From contig JAUVZY010000019.1 in NCBI GenBank assembly GCA_030602315.1, forward strand, positions 1-64,000: DNA of 64,000 bases, in the 5' to 3' direction. This DNA is from Pseudomonadaceae bacterium. Its GTDB lineage: Bacteria; Pseudomonadota; Gammaproteobacteria; Pseudomonadales; Pseudomonadaceae. Below the pieces are notes generated by a model. It saw only the letters and a program-made list of their open reading frames with translations, was not told the origin of the DNA and searched no databases. Positions 23,323 through 32,669 of this stretch are shown piece after piece. Positions within the stretch are counted from its first letter, which is position 1. Each line of letters starts with the position of its first letter. The translations under genes were made by a program, and so were the position numbers.

Positions 23323-24861
23323 CTAGCGGCGACGTTGGGCGTAGTTGTCCAGCGCTCGCTCCAGGCATTGCCCGGTCTTGGAAAACACCTGCAGGGCCGT
23401 CTCCGTCCAGGGTGCGCCCTGTTGGTCGGCGATCACCAGCATTACCGTGCGACCGTTGCTGGCAAGCGAGCGCAGCAGCAGGTTCTCACTGGCGAACAGC
23501 GACTTGATCGCGCCCGGCAGGAACGCCGAGAAGCGGGCGAAGTTCTCCGGCGTCAGCTGCAGCTGCCGCGGTTTTTCCATCAGCTGACGCAGCAGCTGGC
23601 TGTGCGCCGGATCAAGTTGCAGGGTCGCCGCCGCTGCGCCCAGGCCGCTGGACTGGCGGGTGACCAGCAGGTTGCGCGCCGGGTCGAGCTGCAGCAGGAG
23701 GACCCGGGCGATGCCGCCGGCGAGGTAGGCGTCGCGGGCGCAGGCGGTCAGCTGCAGGGCGTTGATGAAGGCAGACGGGCTTTGCAGCAGCTCGGCGCAG
23801 TACTTGCGCCACAGGCTGACCGTCTGCGCGCTGGCCGGCGCCGCCGCAGGCGCCTGGCGTGGCGGGGGATAGCGGCTCTCCCACGGCATGACGAGCGAGA
23901 GTGCCGGATGCCACAGGCCAGCGAGGGCATGGCGCTCGGCGCTGCGCACGGCCAGTTGGTGAATCAATTGCTGCAGCGCGCCCAGGGGCTGATTCAGGTA
24001 GAGCGCGGTGAGGCATTCCCAGCGTAAGGTATGCAGGCCGCTCCAGGTGTGGTGCGCCGAAATCGCGAGGCCGTTGGCCAGCAGCGGTGTGTTGCTCGGC
24101 AGGGTCAGCCAGCGGCGCAGGTCCGGATCGTCGTCCAGCACCTGTTGCTGCTGCAGGGGGTGTTCGTTGTCGCGCACGATATGCAGTGCCTTGACCAGCC
24201 GCCGGCGGTCTTCGGTGAGCACCCGATAGCCTTCGATCACCCAGGCTGGCAACTGCCAATGTCGGGCCAGGCCCAGGCACAGCTCGACCAACGGTAGCCC
24301 CAAGAGGTCGCGCTCGACCCGTCGTACCGGCTCGCTCTTGACCAGTACCCGCTGCTCCCAGGCTTCCAGCAGCTCCGGGTGTGCGCCGATCAGCGTCCAG
24401 ACCGGCGCCAGAAACAGCAGGCTGCTCCAGTGAATCTCCTGCCAGAGGCGGGCCAATCGCGCCGAGAACAGGCCGCTGGCTTGCTGACTTGCGTGCTGGC
24501 TGATCAGCACCACCTGGTGGAAGGCGGGACAGCCGGCGCCGGGTTCGAGCAGCGGGACGCGACTCAGGACTTCGCTCGCCCGCTTGAGACCGATACGGGT
24601 CAGCGCCACTTCCAGGGTTTCGGCCGGATCGCCCAGCGCGTGGCTGCTGCGATTGGCCTCACGCATCAGTTGCAGCACCACCACCGGGCTGCTCTCCAGC
24701 AGGTCGGCGATTTCCCGCAGCGAGCGGTGCTCGTCGGTCAGGGCCTGGCGGGCACGCTGGTGCTCCTCGGGCGCGATAGGCAGGCGCACGGCATCCAGCG
24801 CTTTGATCCAGGCGGCAAGGGTGCGAGGCAGGGAAGGCGAGGTTGGCATGAATTGCGCCAT
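23323..24861 (-). CDS. HDOD domain protein
   Basis: 512 residues. The N-terminal part (about 40-260) matches the HDOD fold (SLREIADLLESSPVVVLQLMREAN, then RIGLKRASEVL), a non-catalytic relative of HD phosphohydrolases. The C-terminal 150 residues (RDAYLAGGIARVLLLQLDPARNLLV onward) look like a GAF-type sensory domain. HDOD proteins in pseudomonads often act in signalling or motility. Its divergent position next to motA fits but does not prove this. The start ATG at 24861 has no clear ribosome-binding site; an ATG at 24849 is also possible. Confidence 0.82.
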   Translation of the reverse strand: MAQFMPTSPSLPRTLAAWIKALDAVRLPIAPEEHQRARQALTDEHRSLREIADLLESSPVVVLQLMREANRSSHALGDPAETLEVALTRIGLKRASEVLSRVPLLEPGAGCPAFHQVVLISQHASQQASGLFSARLARLWQEIHWSSLLFLAPVWTLIGAHPELLEAWEQRVLVKSEPVRRVERDLLGLPLVELCLGLARHWQLPAWVIEGYRVLTEDRRRLVKALHIVRDNEHPLQQQQVLDDDPDLRRWLTLPSNTPLLANGLAISAHHTWSGLHTLRWECLTALYLNQPLGALQQLIHQLAVRSAERHALAGLWHPALSLVMPWESRYPPPRQAPAAAPASAQTVSLWRKYCAELLQSPSAFINALQLTACARDAYLAGGIARVLLLQLDPARNLLVTRQSSGLGAAAATLQLDPAHSQLLRQLMEKPRQLQLTPENFARFSAFLPGAIKSLFASENLLLRSLASNGRTVMLVIADQQGAPWTETALQVFSKTGQCLERALDNYAQRRR

Positions 24862-24929
24862 TACTAGCTTTTAAGCGGGATGGTCTTTAGTCTGGCGCAA
24901 AATTTCCGATAACTAAAACAGTTGTTTGA

Positions 24930-24973
24930 CCGGCGCAACCTGGAAAGGTTCAGTTCGTGACGGGTTGCGCCGG
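24930..24973. repeat. Long GC-rich inverted repeat upstream of motA
   Basis: Perfect 11-bp arms (ccggcgcaacc / ggttgcgccgg), extendable by an A-T and a G-T pair, enclose a 22-base loop. The right arm is followed by ttcgctttt. It ends 33 bases before motA, between divergent genes, so it is not an ordinary gene-end terminator. It could be a 5'-leader structure of motAB or the end of a small RNA. Confidence 0.6.
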
Positions 24974-25006
24974 TTCGCTTTTATGCATGGATAGTGGAAC
25001 GGCTTC

Positions 25007-25858
25007 ATGGTCAAGATACTCGGCATCATCGTGGTGTTCGCCAGCGTCCTCGGGGGGTTCGTCGCTTCCGGTGGCAAGATCGGCGCGCTGATTCACCCCT
25101 TCGAGGTGCTCATCATCGGCGGCGCGGCCTTCGGCGCGTTCCTGCAAGCCAACTCCTTCGGCACGTTGAAAATCGTCTTCAAGAAGTCCTTGCAGATGTT
25201 CGGCACCCGTTTCACCCATGCCTACTATCTGGAAGTTCTCAAGCTCATCTATGAGATCCTCAACAAGAGTCGGCGCGAAGGCATGATGGCCATCGAGGCC
25301 GACATCGAGGACCCCAAGGCCAGTCCCATCTTCAGCAAGTACCCCGGCATTCTGAAAGACGAGCGGATGACGGCGTTCGTCTGCGATTACCTGCGCATCA
25401 TGTCGTCGGGCAACATGGCCCCGCATGAGCTCGAGGGGCTGTTCGACATGGAGCTGGCCAGCCTCAAGGAGGAGCTCGAGCACCCGCCGCATGCCGTGCA
25501 GGCCATCGCCGACGGCCTGCCGGCCATGGGTATCGTCGCGGCGGTGCTGGGTATCGTGATCACCATGTCGATCCTGGCCGAGGCCGACAACGCGATGATC
25601 GGTTACAAGGTGGGTTCGGCGCTGGTCGGTACCTTCCTCGGTATTCTTGCCGCTTACGGCTTCTTCGCCCCGCTGGCCGCCGCGCTTGGCCATGACGCCA
25701 AGGAAGAGCTCAACGTGTACGAGGCGATCAAGGCCTCGCTGGTGGCCTCGGCCTCCGGCATGCCGCCGACCCTGGCGGTGGAATTCGGGCGCAAGACCCT
25801 GTTCCCCGGTCACCGGCCGAGTTTCTCCGAGCTTGAGCAGGCCATGCGCGGCAGCTGA
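25007..25858 (+). CDS. motA: Flagellar motor stator protein MotA
   Basis: The proton-channel stator subunit of the flagellar motor, 283 residues with four membrane segments (two N-terminal, two at about 175-230) and a large cytoplasmic loop. The loop carries the charged SRREGMMAIEADIEDP region that contacts FliG. The conserved proline-bearing helix is DGLPAMGIVAAVLGIV. It is followed 5 bases later by motB. Pseudomonads usually have a second pair, motCD. The H+-type pair next to rsgA/orn is the MotAB set. Confidence 0.95.
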   Translation: MVKILGIIVVFASVLGGFVASGGKIGALIHPFEVLIIGGAAFGAFLQANSFGTLKIVFKKSLQMFGTRFTHAYYLEVLKLIYEILNKSRREGMMAIEADIEDPKASPIFSKYPGILKDERMTAFVCDYLRIMSSGNMAPHELEGLFDMELASLKEELEHPPHAVQAIADGLPAMGIVAAVLGIVITMSILAEADNAMIGYKVGSALVGTFLGILAAYGFFAPLAAALGHDAKEELNVYEAIKASLVASASGMPPTLAVEFGRKTLFPGHRPSFSELEQAMRGS

Positions 25859-25863
25859 TAGCC

Positions 25864-26853
25864 ATGGACAACAACCAACCCATCATCGTCAAACGCATCA
25901 AGCGCTACGCTGGCGGTCATCACGGTGGCGCCTGGAAGATCGCCTTTGCCGACTTCGCCACCGCCATGATGGCGTTCTTTCTGGTGATGTGGCTGATGAC
26001 CTCGGCGACCCCGGAGCAGAAGAAGGCCATCTCCGGCTACTTCCAGGACCCGATCGGCTTCACCGAAAGTGCCAGTCCCTACGTGATCGATCTGGGCGGC
26101 ACGCCAACGCCGTCGCCCGATCGCACCCTCAATCCGGAAGTCAGCGTGCCCGAGCAGGACGCGGTGCAGCGTGCCGTCGACACCGAGTCGGCCGAGGCGG
26201 TGGCCGAGCAGCTCGAGCGCGAGCGTCTCGAACTGCTGCTGCAGGAGCTGCAGAACAAGGTGGACGAGAACCCCGACCTGCGCCGCTTCCGCGAGCAGAT
26301 CATGTTCGACATCACCCCCGATGGTCTGCGCGTGCAGATCCGCGACGCCGAGAACCGGCCGATGTTCGCCCTCGGCAGTGCCGAACTGCAGCCGTATTTC
26401 GAGGACATCCTGCTGGCGATGGTCGATACCCTGCGCGGCGTGCCGAACAAGATCAGCATCAGCGGGCATACCGATGCCAAGCCGTTCGCCGGCAACCGTG
26501 GCTTCGGCAACTGGGAGTTGTCGGCCAGCCGGGCCAACGCGGCGCGGCGTACCCTGGAGTTCGGTGGCTATCCCGAGGCCAACATCGCGCGGGTGGTCGG
26601 CTATGCCTCCACCTCGCTGTTCGACAAGCAGAACCCGCTGAGCCCGACCAACCGCCGCATCGAGATCCTGGTGCTCAACCGCAAGGCGCAGCGCTCGATC
26701 GAAGCCGGTACTGCCGATCCCGCCGCGCCCGCCACGGGCGCCTCGCCTGGCGCGGCCGCCCCGGCGCCGGCGCCGCAGCCACTGGATCAGAGCGAGCTGC
26801 GCCAGCGGCTGAATATCTTCGAGGACGGGGTGCTGCAGTTCGACGCGCAGTAA
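25864..26853 (+). CDS. motB: Flagellar motor stator protein MotB
   Basis: A 329-residue partner of MotA. The single N-terminal membrane helix carries the proton-binding Asp30 (AFADFATAMMAFFLVMWL). It is followed by a plug/linker and a C-terminal OmpA-like peptidoglycan-binding domain (SISGHTDAKPF, LSASRANAARRTLEF, NRRIEILVL). The last 60 residues are a Pro/Ala-rich tail. Its stop is only 7 bases from the convergent rsgA stop. Confidence 0.95.
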   Translation: MDNNQPIIVKRIKRYAGGHHGGAWKIAFADFATAMMAFFLVMWLMTSATPEQKKAISGYFQDPIGFTESASPYVIDLGGTPTPSPDRTLNPEVSVPEQDAVQRAVDTESAEAVAEQLERERLELLLQELQNKVDENPDLRRFREQIMFDITPDGLRVQIRDAENRPMFALGSAELQPYFEDILLAMVDTLRGVPNKISISGHTDAKPFAGNRGFGNWELSASRANAARRTLEFGGYPEANIARVVGYASTSLFDKQNPLSPTNRRIEILVLNRKAQRSIEAGTADPAAPATGASPGAAAPAPAPQPLDQSELRQRLNIFEDGVLQFDAQ

Positions 26854-26860
26854 GCGGACG

Positions 26861-27892
26861 TTAGTACTCGTCCTGCGGCAGGCTGCGCACGATGTGCCGG
26901 TAGCTGTCCATCCGCTGCGGATGAATGCTGCCCTCCTCCAGCGCCTTGAGCAGTGCGCAGCCCGGCTCGTGCTCATGGCTGCAGTCGCGGAAGCGGCAGC
27001 GGCCCAGCAGCTCGGCGAACTCGGGAAATCCCGCTTCGACATCCGCGCGGCTCACGTGAGCAAGGCCGAACTCGCGGATGCCGGGCGAGTCGATCAGGTC
27101 GCCGCCGCCGGGAAAGTGGAACAGCCGCGCGGTCGTGGTGGTGTGGGTGCCCTTGCCGGTCTGCTCGGACAGCGCACCGACCCTGGTATCCACCCCTGGC
27201 AGCAGGCTGTTGACCAGCGATGACTTGCCGACCCCGGACTGGCCGACGAACACGCTGATGCGGTCGTCGAGGTGCGTCTTCAGCGCCTCCATGCCGCCAC
27301 CTTCGCGGGCGGAAACCTCCAGGAGCGGGTAGCCCAGCTGGCGATACACGCCCAGTAGCGAATCGATCCGCGCCTCGTTGGCGCCATCGAGCAGGTCGGC
27401 CTTGTTCAGCAGCAGCAGCGGGGCGATGCCGGCGTGCTCGGCGGCCACCAGATAGCGGTCGATCAGGTTGGCGTGCGGCTCGGGCAGCGGCGCGAAGACG
27501 ATGACGATCTGGTCGACGTTGGCGGCCACCGGCTTGAGCAGGCCGCGCGCATCGGGCCGGCACAGCTCGGAGTGGCGCGGCAGCTGGGCGACGATCACAC
27601 CAATGCCCTGATTACCGGCGCGCCAGACGACGCGGTCGCCGGTCACCAGGGCCGGCAGGTTGGCGCGCAGGTGACAGCGGAAGATCTGTCCGCTCTGCTC
27701 GCCGTCGCAGGCCTCGACCTCCACCTGCACGCCGAAGTGGGCGATCACCAGGCCGGTCTGTTCCGGGCCCAGGTCGCCGCCCTCGAGCTCTTCCTGCGCG
27801 CGTGATTCGCGGCGCGCGGCGCGTGCGGCGCGTTCTTCCTGGATCTTGCCGATCCGCCAGCTTTGCCGGCGGTTGAGTTGGCGTTTGGCCAT
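26861..27892 (-). CDS. rsgA: Ribosome small subunit-dependent GTPase A
   Basis: A circularly permuted GTPase that helps mature and release the 30S subunit. The order is an OB-fold, G4 NKADL, then G1 [15 protein letters not shown] and G3 [10 protein letters not shown]. It ends with a zinc finger of the C-x(n)-C-x-H-x-C type ([14 protein letters not shown]). The length of 343 residues is usual. It is divergent from orn, an arrangement conserved in pseudomonads. Confidence 0.96.
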   Translation of the reverse strand: MAKRQLNRRQSWRIGKIQEERAARAARRESRAQEELEGGDLGPEQTGLVIAHFGVQVEVEACDGEQSGQIFRCHLRANLPALVTGDRVVWRAGNQGIGVIVAQLPRHSELCRPDARGLLKPVAANVDQIVIVFAPLPEPHANLIDRYLVAAEHAGIAPLLLLNKADLLDGANEARIDSLLGVYRQLGYPLLEVSAREGGGMEALKTHLDDRISVFVGQSGVGKSSLVNSLLPGVDTRVGALSEQTGKGTHTTTTARLFHFPGGGDLIDSPGIREFGLAHVSRADVEAGFPEFAELLGRCRFRDCSHEHEPGCALLKALEEGSIHPQRMDSYRHIVRSLPQDEY

Positions 27893-27996
27893 GCCTGGGT
27901 CTTCGTGAAAATCGAGGTCGCGAGTCTAGCATGTGGCTGTGCCGCCAGCGCCGCGCCCTGCGCTACACTGGCGCATCCGTCTCAAGGAGCGTTGTC

Positions 27997-28539
27997 ATGC
28001 AGAACCCGCAGAACCTGATCTGGATTGACCTGGAGATGACCGGGCTCGACCCCGACCGCGATGTGATCATCGAGATGGCCACCATCGTCACCGACAGCCA
28101 GCTCAACGTGCTGGCCGAAGGGCCGGTGATCGCCGTGCATCAGAGCGACGAGATTCTCGCTGGCATGGACGAGTGGAACACCCGCCAGCACGGTGGCTCG
28201 GGTCTGACCCAGCGGGTGCGGGAGAGCCGCATCGAAACCGCCGAGGCCGAGGCGCTGACCCTGGCGTTTCTCGAACAGTGGGTGCCGGCGCGCAGCTCGC
28301 CGATGTGCGGCAACAGCATCTGCCAGGACCGGCGTTTTCTTTACCGGCTGATGCCGCAGCTCGAGGCCTTCTTCCATTACCGCAACCTCGACGTGTCGAC
28401 GGTCAAGGAGTTGGCCGCCCGTTGGGCGCCGCAGGTGCGTGAAGGGGTGAAAAAGAGCAGCAGCCATCTGGCGCTGGACGACATTCGCGACTCGATCGCC
28501 GAACTGCGCCACTATCGCGAGCACTTCTTCCGCTTCTGA
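27997..28539 (+). CDS. orn: Oligoribonuclease
   Basis: A DEDDh 3'-5' exonuclease that degrades 2-5-mers and, in pseudomonads, the pGpG left by c-di-GMP breakdown. Motifs: IDLEMTGLD (Asp11, Glu13), then [12 protein letters not shown] and the His/Asp stretch [14 protein letters not shown]. It is 180 residues with start at 27997 behind AAGGAG. The role in pGpG removal links it functionally to the c-di-GMP genes upstream. Confidence 0.97.
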   Translation: MQNPQNLIWIDLEMTGLDPDRDVIIEMATIVTDSQLNVLAEGPVIAVHQSDEILAGMDEWNTRQHGGSGLTQRVRESRIETAEAEALTLAFLEQWVPARSSPMCGNSICQDRRFLYRLMPQLEAFFHYRNLDVSTVKELAARWAPQVREGVKKSSSHLALDDIRDSIAELRHYREHFFRF

Positions 28540-28542
28540 GCC

Positions 28543-28584
28543 AACCCCCTGGGCGCCGGCCAGGTGGTCGGCGCCCAGGGGGTT
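28543..28584. terminator. Strong bidirectional terminator after orn
   Basis: A perfect 16-bp stem (arms 28543-28558 and 28569-28584) with a 10-base loop is followed by ttt on the plus strand. It lies between the convergent orn and NAD(P)-binding genes and can stop transcription from both. Confidence 0.85.
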
Positions 28585-28593
28585 TCTAGCCCC

Positions 28594-29235
28594 TCATTTG
28601 CCGAGTCGGCGCAGCTCGTCGTTCTCCACGATGCGCACGCCCTCGCCATCTTCCAGCGCCAGGCGCCACAGCGCGCGGGCCAGGGTGCACGCCTCGATGC
28701 CGTGATACTTGCCGGGCAACAGCTGCGACAGCGGACCGGTCAGGCGCTCGCTCGGGCGCTGTTCGGCGCGCGGGCCGAGCAGCTGCGAGGGGCGGGCGAG
28801 GGTCAGCTGCGGCCATTTCTGCGCGCGCAGCATCTCTTCCATCTCGCCCTTGACCTGCAGGTAGAAAAAGCTGCTCTGCGGGTCGGCGCCGATCGAGCTG
28901 ATCGCGATCAGATGGCGCGCGCCGAGTTCCAGCGCCTGGCGGGCGAAGGCCTCGACCAGTTCCAGATCGACCGCGCGAAAGCTTTCCTTGGAGCCGGCCT
29001 GCCGGAGCGTGCTGCCCAGGCAGCAAAAGGCGGTGTCCACCGGCCCCTCCAGGCGCGGCAGGACATCGGCCAGTTCACCGATCGGGTTGCGCAGTCTGGA
29101 GTGCTCTGCCAGCGGTCGGCGCGTGGGGGCGATGACGCATTGCACCGTGGGCTCGTTGAGCAGGCGGTCGAGCAGGTGTTCCCCGGTCAGGCCGGTGGCG
29201 CCCGCCAAGAGGACGCGTTTGGGGGTTAGCGGCAT
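28594..29235 (-). CDS. NAD(P)-binding Rossmann protein (HTATIP2/atypical SDR type)
   Basis: 213 residues starting with the dinucleotide-binding motif [15 protein letters not shown] and containing [27 protein letters not shown]. This is the atypical short-chain dehydrogenase pattern of the HTATIP2/YbjT-like group, with a YxxxK-equivalent Y-x-x-x-K. The substrate is unknown. The start has GGGAGG upstream and overlaps the end of the MORN-protease gene by 10 bases, so the two form an operon. Confidence 0.82.
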   Translation of the reverse strand: MPLTPKRVLLAGATGLTGEHLLDRLLNEPTVQCVIAPTRRPLAEHSRLRNPIGELADVLPRLEGPVDTAFCCLGSTLRQAGSKESFRAVDLELVEAFARQALELGARHLIAISSIGADPQSSFFYLQVKGEMEEMLRAQKWPQLTLARPSQLLGPRAEQRPSERLTGPLSQLLPGKYHGIEACTLARALWRLALEDGEGVRIVENDELRRLGK

Positions 29236-30860
29236 GGTGTCCCTCCCAGTGACGAACAGGCGGTCTGCTCGAAGTGTGGCAGCTGCCGCCAGCGTTGGAT
29301 TACCCCGGCGGGCGCCCAGATCTGGGGTTCCGACGGTTCATAGTCGTCCGCCTGCTCGCGCTGGGCAACCGCCTCGCGGGCCAGGGCGAAGGCTTCGGGC
29401 AGGTCGCCGGTGCGCTGCAGCGCCTCGGCGAACAGCGCGCGCCCGAAGTAGGTGAGTTCCGCTTCGTCCGAACAGCCGAACGAGCTGCGGTCAGCCCGGG
29501 CGGCGGTGATGACCAGTGTGCGCTCGTTCTGCAACGGTTCGATGAAGCCGCCGGAAAAGCAGGCCGAGACGATCACCACCTTGTCGCGCGCGGCAAGCGG
29601 CCGCAGCAGCCAGGCCAGCTCGCTGGCCGACAGGTCTGCCAGGTTCAGACCCGGTTGATCGAGGATCAGTTCGTGCTCAGCCGAGCCGTGGCTGGTCAGG
29701 TAGAACAGGATCACATCTTCCGGTCCGCTGCGCTCGGCCAGGGTGGCGATTGCGCGGCGCAGGCTTTCGCGGGTGGCCATCGGCCGGTCGGCCAGGTGGT
29801 CGCGGTGATTTACCAGGGCAATCTGCCCGTGCGCCGCGAAGCGCTCCTGGAGCAGGCTGCGGACATAGTCGGCCTCGCGCAGGAACACGCCCTGATTGCC
29901 GTCGCCAGCGAGGATCAGGCTGTAGAGCTCCACCGCCGGCGTCGAGGGCGGTACGGCGTCGAGGCTCTGCTGGAGCAATCGCGCCTGCTCCAGCAGCGCC
30001 AGTTCAAGCGGCGCGGGCTGCGGCTGGCCGTCGGCGTCGGCGACCCGTTGCCCGCCGCGCCAGATGCCCTGGCGGCGCGAGCCGTCGGCACGGATCTCGA
30101 CGCCTTCGCCCTCCAGTTGCCCGTCGCGGAAAGCGCCTTCCAGCACGCTGCCGTCCGCGCGCTGCAGGCGGCCCTGGCCGTGGTAGAGCCAGTTCTCGAA
30201 GCGGCCCTGGTAGACGTTGCCGGCGCCGTCGTCATGCGTTCCCTCGCCGGTGAATGCGCCATCGACGAACTGACCGCTCCAGCTCTCGCCGGCTTCGGTC
30301 TGATAGCGCCCGCTGCCGTGGAACTGACTCTGGCGGAATTCGCCGACATAACGCTCGCCCTGTGCATTGCGGTATTCGCCCGGCCCCTCCAGTTCGCCGG
30401 CGACGAACTGTCCGGCATAGCGTTCGCCGAACTGCTCCAGCACACCGTCGCCGTGATAGCGGTCATCGGCGAAGCCGCCGGCATAGCGCAGCCCGGCGTG
30501 CTCGAAGGTGCCTTGGCCGTGCATGCGCCCGTGGCGGAACTCGCCGCTGTAACGCGCGCCATCGGCGTGCCGCAGGTCGCCCTGACCGTGGAAGCGCCCG
30601 TTGTCGAAGCCGCCCTGGTAACGATCGCCCTCGGGCCCTTGCCAGATGCCCTGGCCCTGCCGGCGACCGCGGTGGAACTGTCCCTCGTACCAGCTGCCAT
30701 CGGGGTGGTCGAGGCGCCCGGGGCCGTGCAGCTGGCCGTCGACGAGCTCGCCCCGGTAGCGGCTGCCGTCCGGCAGGGTCGCATCGGGCGGCAGCAAGGG
30801 TTCGCCATCGCCGCAGGCGCCGAGCAGGAGGGTCAGAAGCAGAGCTAGCGGGCGGCGCAT
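29226..30860 (-). CDS. MORN-repeat lipoprotein with C13 (legumain/caspase-like) peptidase domain
   Basis: A 544-residue lipoprotein. The lipobox LGAC gives Cys16 as the lipidated residue, with no Asp at +2, so the outer membrane is likely. Residues 32-265 hold ten MORN repeats of about 23 residues (Y-x-G-x-F...G-x-G pattern) and one decayed copy. Residues 310-535 form a C13-family cysteine peptidase with His391 ([11 protein letters not shown]) and Cys434 ([11 protein letters not shown]). I chose the ATG at 30860 (AAGGA seven bases ahead) over an in-frame TTG at 30875. Target unknown; possibly envelope stress or processing. Confidence 0.85.
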   Translation of the reverse strand: MRRPLALLLTLLLGACGDGEPLLPPDATLPDGSRYRGELVDGQLHGPGRLDHPDGSWYEGQFHRGRRQGQGIWQGPEGDRYQGGFDNGRFHGQGDLRHADGARYSGEFRHGRMHGQGTFEHAGLRYAGGFADDRYHGDGVLEQFGERYAGQFVAGELEGPGEYRNAQGERYVGEFRQSQFHGSGRYQTEAGESWSGQFVDGAFTGEGTHDDGAGNVYQGRFENWLYHGQGRLQRADGSVLEGAFRDGQLEGEGVEIRADGSRRQGIWRGGQRVADADGQPQPAPLELALLEQARLLQQSLDAVPPSTPAVELYSLILAGDGNQGVFLREADYVRSLLQERFAAHGQIALVNHRDHLADRPMATRESLRRAIATLAERSGPEDVILFYLTSHGSAEHELILDQPGLNLADLSASELAWLLRPLAARDKVVIVSACFSGGFIEPLQNERTLVITAARADRSSFGCSDEAELTYFGRALFAEALQRTGDLPEAFALAREAVAQREQADDYEPSEPQIWAPAGVIQRWRQLPHFEQTACSSLGGTPCR

Positions 30861-30886
30861 GGCGCGATCCTTCAACCGGGGCGGTC

Positions 30887-30915
30887 AGTATCGGAAGGCG
30901 CGATGTCGGCGACAA
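30887..30915 (-). promoter_or_regulatory. Promoter of the MORN-peptidase operon
   Basis: On the minus strand, TTGTCG (30915-30910) and GATACT (30892-30887) are separated by 17 bases, 27 bases before the chosen start. This is a reasonable sigma-70 match and is divergent from the cidA-like gene. Confidence 0.5.
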
Positions 30916-30960
30916 CCCCGACCAAGGTGCGCGTCCCTCGGGTGTGCCGGGCGGCTGGTT

Positions 30961-30966
30961 TATACT
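30961..30966 (+). promoter_or_regulatory. Probable -10 box of the cidA/lrgA-like operon
   Basis: TATACT lies 24 bases before the start codon. No convincing -35 is seen (30938-30943 reads TCGGGT), so activation by a regulator is likely. CidR/LysR-type activators control related operons elsewhere. Confidence 0.4.
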
Positions 30967-30989
30967 CGGCGTTTTGCCCCGGAGGCTCC

Positions 30990-31352
30990 ATGCTGCTGCG
31001 CGGCTTGACCTTGCTGATCTTCTTCCAGGTGCTGGGGACCGCGCTGAGCGTTCTGCTGGTGCCGGCGCTGCCCGGGCCGATCATCGGGCTGCTGCTGCTG
31101 TTTGGCTTTCTGCTTCTGCGCGGCCAGGTGGGCGAGCCGCTGCAGCAGGCCGCCAGTTCGCTGCTGCGCTACCTGCCGCTGCTGCTGGTGCCGCCGGCGG
31201 TGGGGGTGATGGCCTATGTCGAGGAGATCTCCCGGCAGTTCTGGGCGGTGGTCGGGGCGCTGGTGCTGTCTTTGCTGCTGTCGCTGGTCTTCACCGCCTG
31301 GTTGATGAATACCTTGATGCGGCGCCAGGCGCGCCGTCGGGAGGACGCATGA
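30990..31352 (+). CDS. CidA/LrgA family holin-like protein
   Basis: A 120-residue inner-membrane protein with four hydrophobic segments and the family sequence LPGPIIGLLLLFGFLLL, then LRYLPLLLVPPAVGVM. It belongs to the CidA/LrgA holin-antiholin-like family linked to cell lysis, murein hydrolase control and pyruvate/acetate overflow. The start at 30990 has GGAGG five bases ahead. Its stop overlaps the next start (ATGA). Whether it acts as CidA or LrgA cannot be decided from sequence. Confidence 0.87.
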   Translation: MLLRGLTLLIFFQVLGTALSVLLVPALPGPIIGLLLLFGFLLLRGQVGEPLQQAASSLLRYLPLLLVPPAVGVMAYVEEISRQFWAVVGALVLSLLLSLVFTAWLMNTLMRRQARRREDA

Positions 31353-32065
31353 GTCTGGACTGGCAGGCCGCCTGGCTGGCGGTCATCGAGCACCCGCTGT
31401 TCGCCGTGGGGCTGACCATGGCGGCATTCCAGCTGGCCATGGCCGCCTACGAGCGCACCCGCTGGATTTTCCTGCAGCCGGTATTGGCCTCGATGGTGCT
31501 GGTGATCGGCGTGCTGCTGCTGTGCGGCATTTCCTACGATCAGTACCGGCGCGATGCCTGGCTGCTCAGCATCCTGCTGGGACCGGCCACGGTGGCGCTG
31601 GCGGTGCCTTTGTTTCTCAATCTGCGGCGTATTCGCGAGCTGTTCGGACCGATTCTGTTGACGCTGCTGATTGCCGGACCGGTGGCCACCGTGCTCGGGG
31701 TCGGGCTGGCCTGGTGGTTCGGCGCCAGCGAGCTGATGCTGGCCACCCTCGCGCCAAAATCGGTCACCTCGCCGATCGCCATGCTGGTCGCCGAAGAGAT
31801 CGGGGGCGTGGCGGCCCTGGCGGCGGTGTTCGTGCTGGTCACCGGGGTGATGGGCGCGATCATCGGGCCGGCACTGATGAACTGGATGAAGGTCGAAAGC
31901 CCCGCCGCCCGTGGCATCACCCTGGGGCTGACCTCCCACGCGGTGGGCACCGCCCAGGCCCTGCAGGAAGGCGAGGAATGTGGCGCCTTCGCCGCCGTGG
32001 CGATGAGCCTGATGGGCGTGATGACCGCGGTGCTGCTGCCGCTGGCGGTATCTTTGGTGCGCTGA
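31349..32065 (+). CDS. LrgB/CidB family membrane protein
   Basis: A 238-residue polytopic inner-membrane protein of the LrgB family, partner of the preceding CidA/LrgA-like gene and coupled by a 4-base overlap. The family core LAPKSVTSPIAMLVAEEIGG and the C-terminal GLTSHAVGTAQALQEGEECGAF (two separate stretches) are clear. There are about seven to eight hydrophobic segments. The pair probably forms a membrane pore or transporter. Confidence 0.88.
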   Translation: MSLDWQAAWLAVIEHPLFAVGLTMAAFQLAMAAYERTRWIFLQPVLASMVLVIGVLLLCGISYDQYRRDAWLLSILLGPATVALAVPLFLNLRRIRELFGPILLTLLIAGPVATVLGVGLAWWFGASELMLATLAPKSVTSPIAMLVAEEIGGVAALAAVFVLVTGVMGAIIGPALMNWMKVESPAARGITLGLTSHAVGTAQALQEGEECGAFAAVAMSLMGVMTAVLLPLAVSLVR

Positions 32066-32077
32066 CGGAGAGTCTGC

Positions 32078-32665
32078 ATGCTGCTGCCCCTGTTTCCCCT
32101 GAGCACGGTGTTATTTCCCGGTTGCACGCTGGATCTGCAGATCTTCGAGCCGCGCTATCTGGACATGATCAGCCGCTGCCTGAAGGCTGGCGAGGGGTTC
32201 GGCGTGGTGCGGCTGCTGCGTGGTCGCGAAGTCGGCGAGGCCGCCACCACCTTTGCCGGCATCGGCTGCGAGGCGTTGATCCGCGACTGGCACCAGCAGC
32301 CCAACGGCCTGCTCGGCATCCGTGTGCAGGGCGGGCGCCGCTTTATCGTGCGCAGTTCGAGCGCGCAGCCTGACCAGTTGCTGATCGGCGAGGTCGACTG
32401 GCTGGCCGAGCCGGCCAATCCGCCGCTGACCGACGAGCACGCCGACCTGCTGGCGCTGTTCGAGGCGTTGGCCGAACATCCCTTGGTGGCGGCGCTGGAA
32501 ATGGGCGGCGCGGCCAGCGGCATGCGCGATCTGGCCGATCGCCTGGCCTATCTGCTGCCCTTTGCGCTCGAGCAGAAGCTGGCGCTGCTCGAGGCGGACG
32601 ATCCGCAGCAGCGGCTGGCGATGATCCAGGTCTACCTCGAACGGCTGCAGGACGAAGGCGCCTGA
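32078..32665 (+). CDS. LON substrate-binding domain protein
   Basis: A 195-residue stand-alone LON N-terminal domain (PF02190-like). It opens with LLPLFPLSTVLFPGCTLDLQIFEPRY and continues with GFGVVRLLRGREV and the helical C-terminal bundle. There is no AAA or protease part. It lies 12 bases after the LrgB gene. Such proteins may bind unfolded or specific proteins, but the role here is unknown. Its stop lies 4 bases from the convergent DedA-PAP2 stop. Confidence 0.85.
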   Translation: MLLPLFPLSTVLFPGCTLDLQIFEPRYLDMISRCLKAGEGFGVVRLLRGREVGEAATTFAGIGCEALIRDWHQQPNGLLGIRVQGGRRFIVRSSSAQPDQLLIGEVDWLAEPANPPLTDEHADLLALFEALAEHPLVAALEMGGAASGMRDLADRLAYLLPFALEQKLALLEADDPQQRLAMIQVYLERLQDEGA

Positions 32666-32669
32666 ACCG

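Noticed and set aside
24880..24930. Sigma-54 (-24/-12) promoter for motA or the HDOD gene, suggested by TGGCGC and nearby T-rich sequence.
   Set aside because: The GG and GC elements do not have the required 10-base spacing on either strand.
30030..30760. Regular repeats of about 69 bases that could suggest a CRISPR or tandem DNA repeat.
   Set aside because: They code for the MORN repeats. The period is a multiple of three, there are no unique spacers between identical repeats, and the conservation is at protein level.
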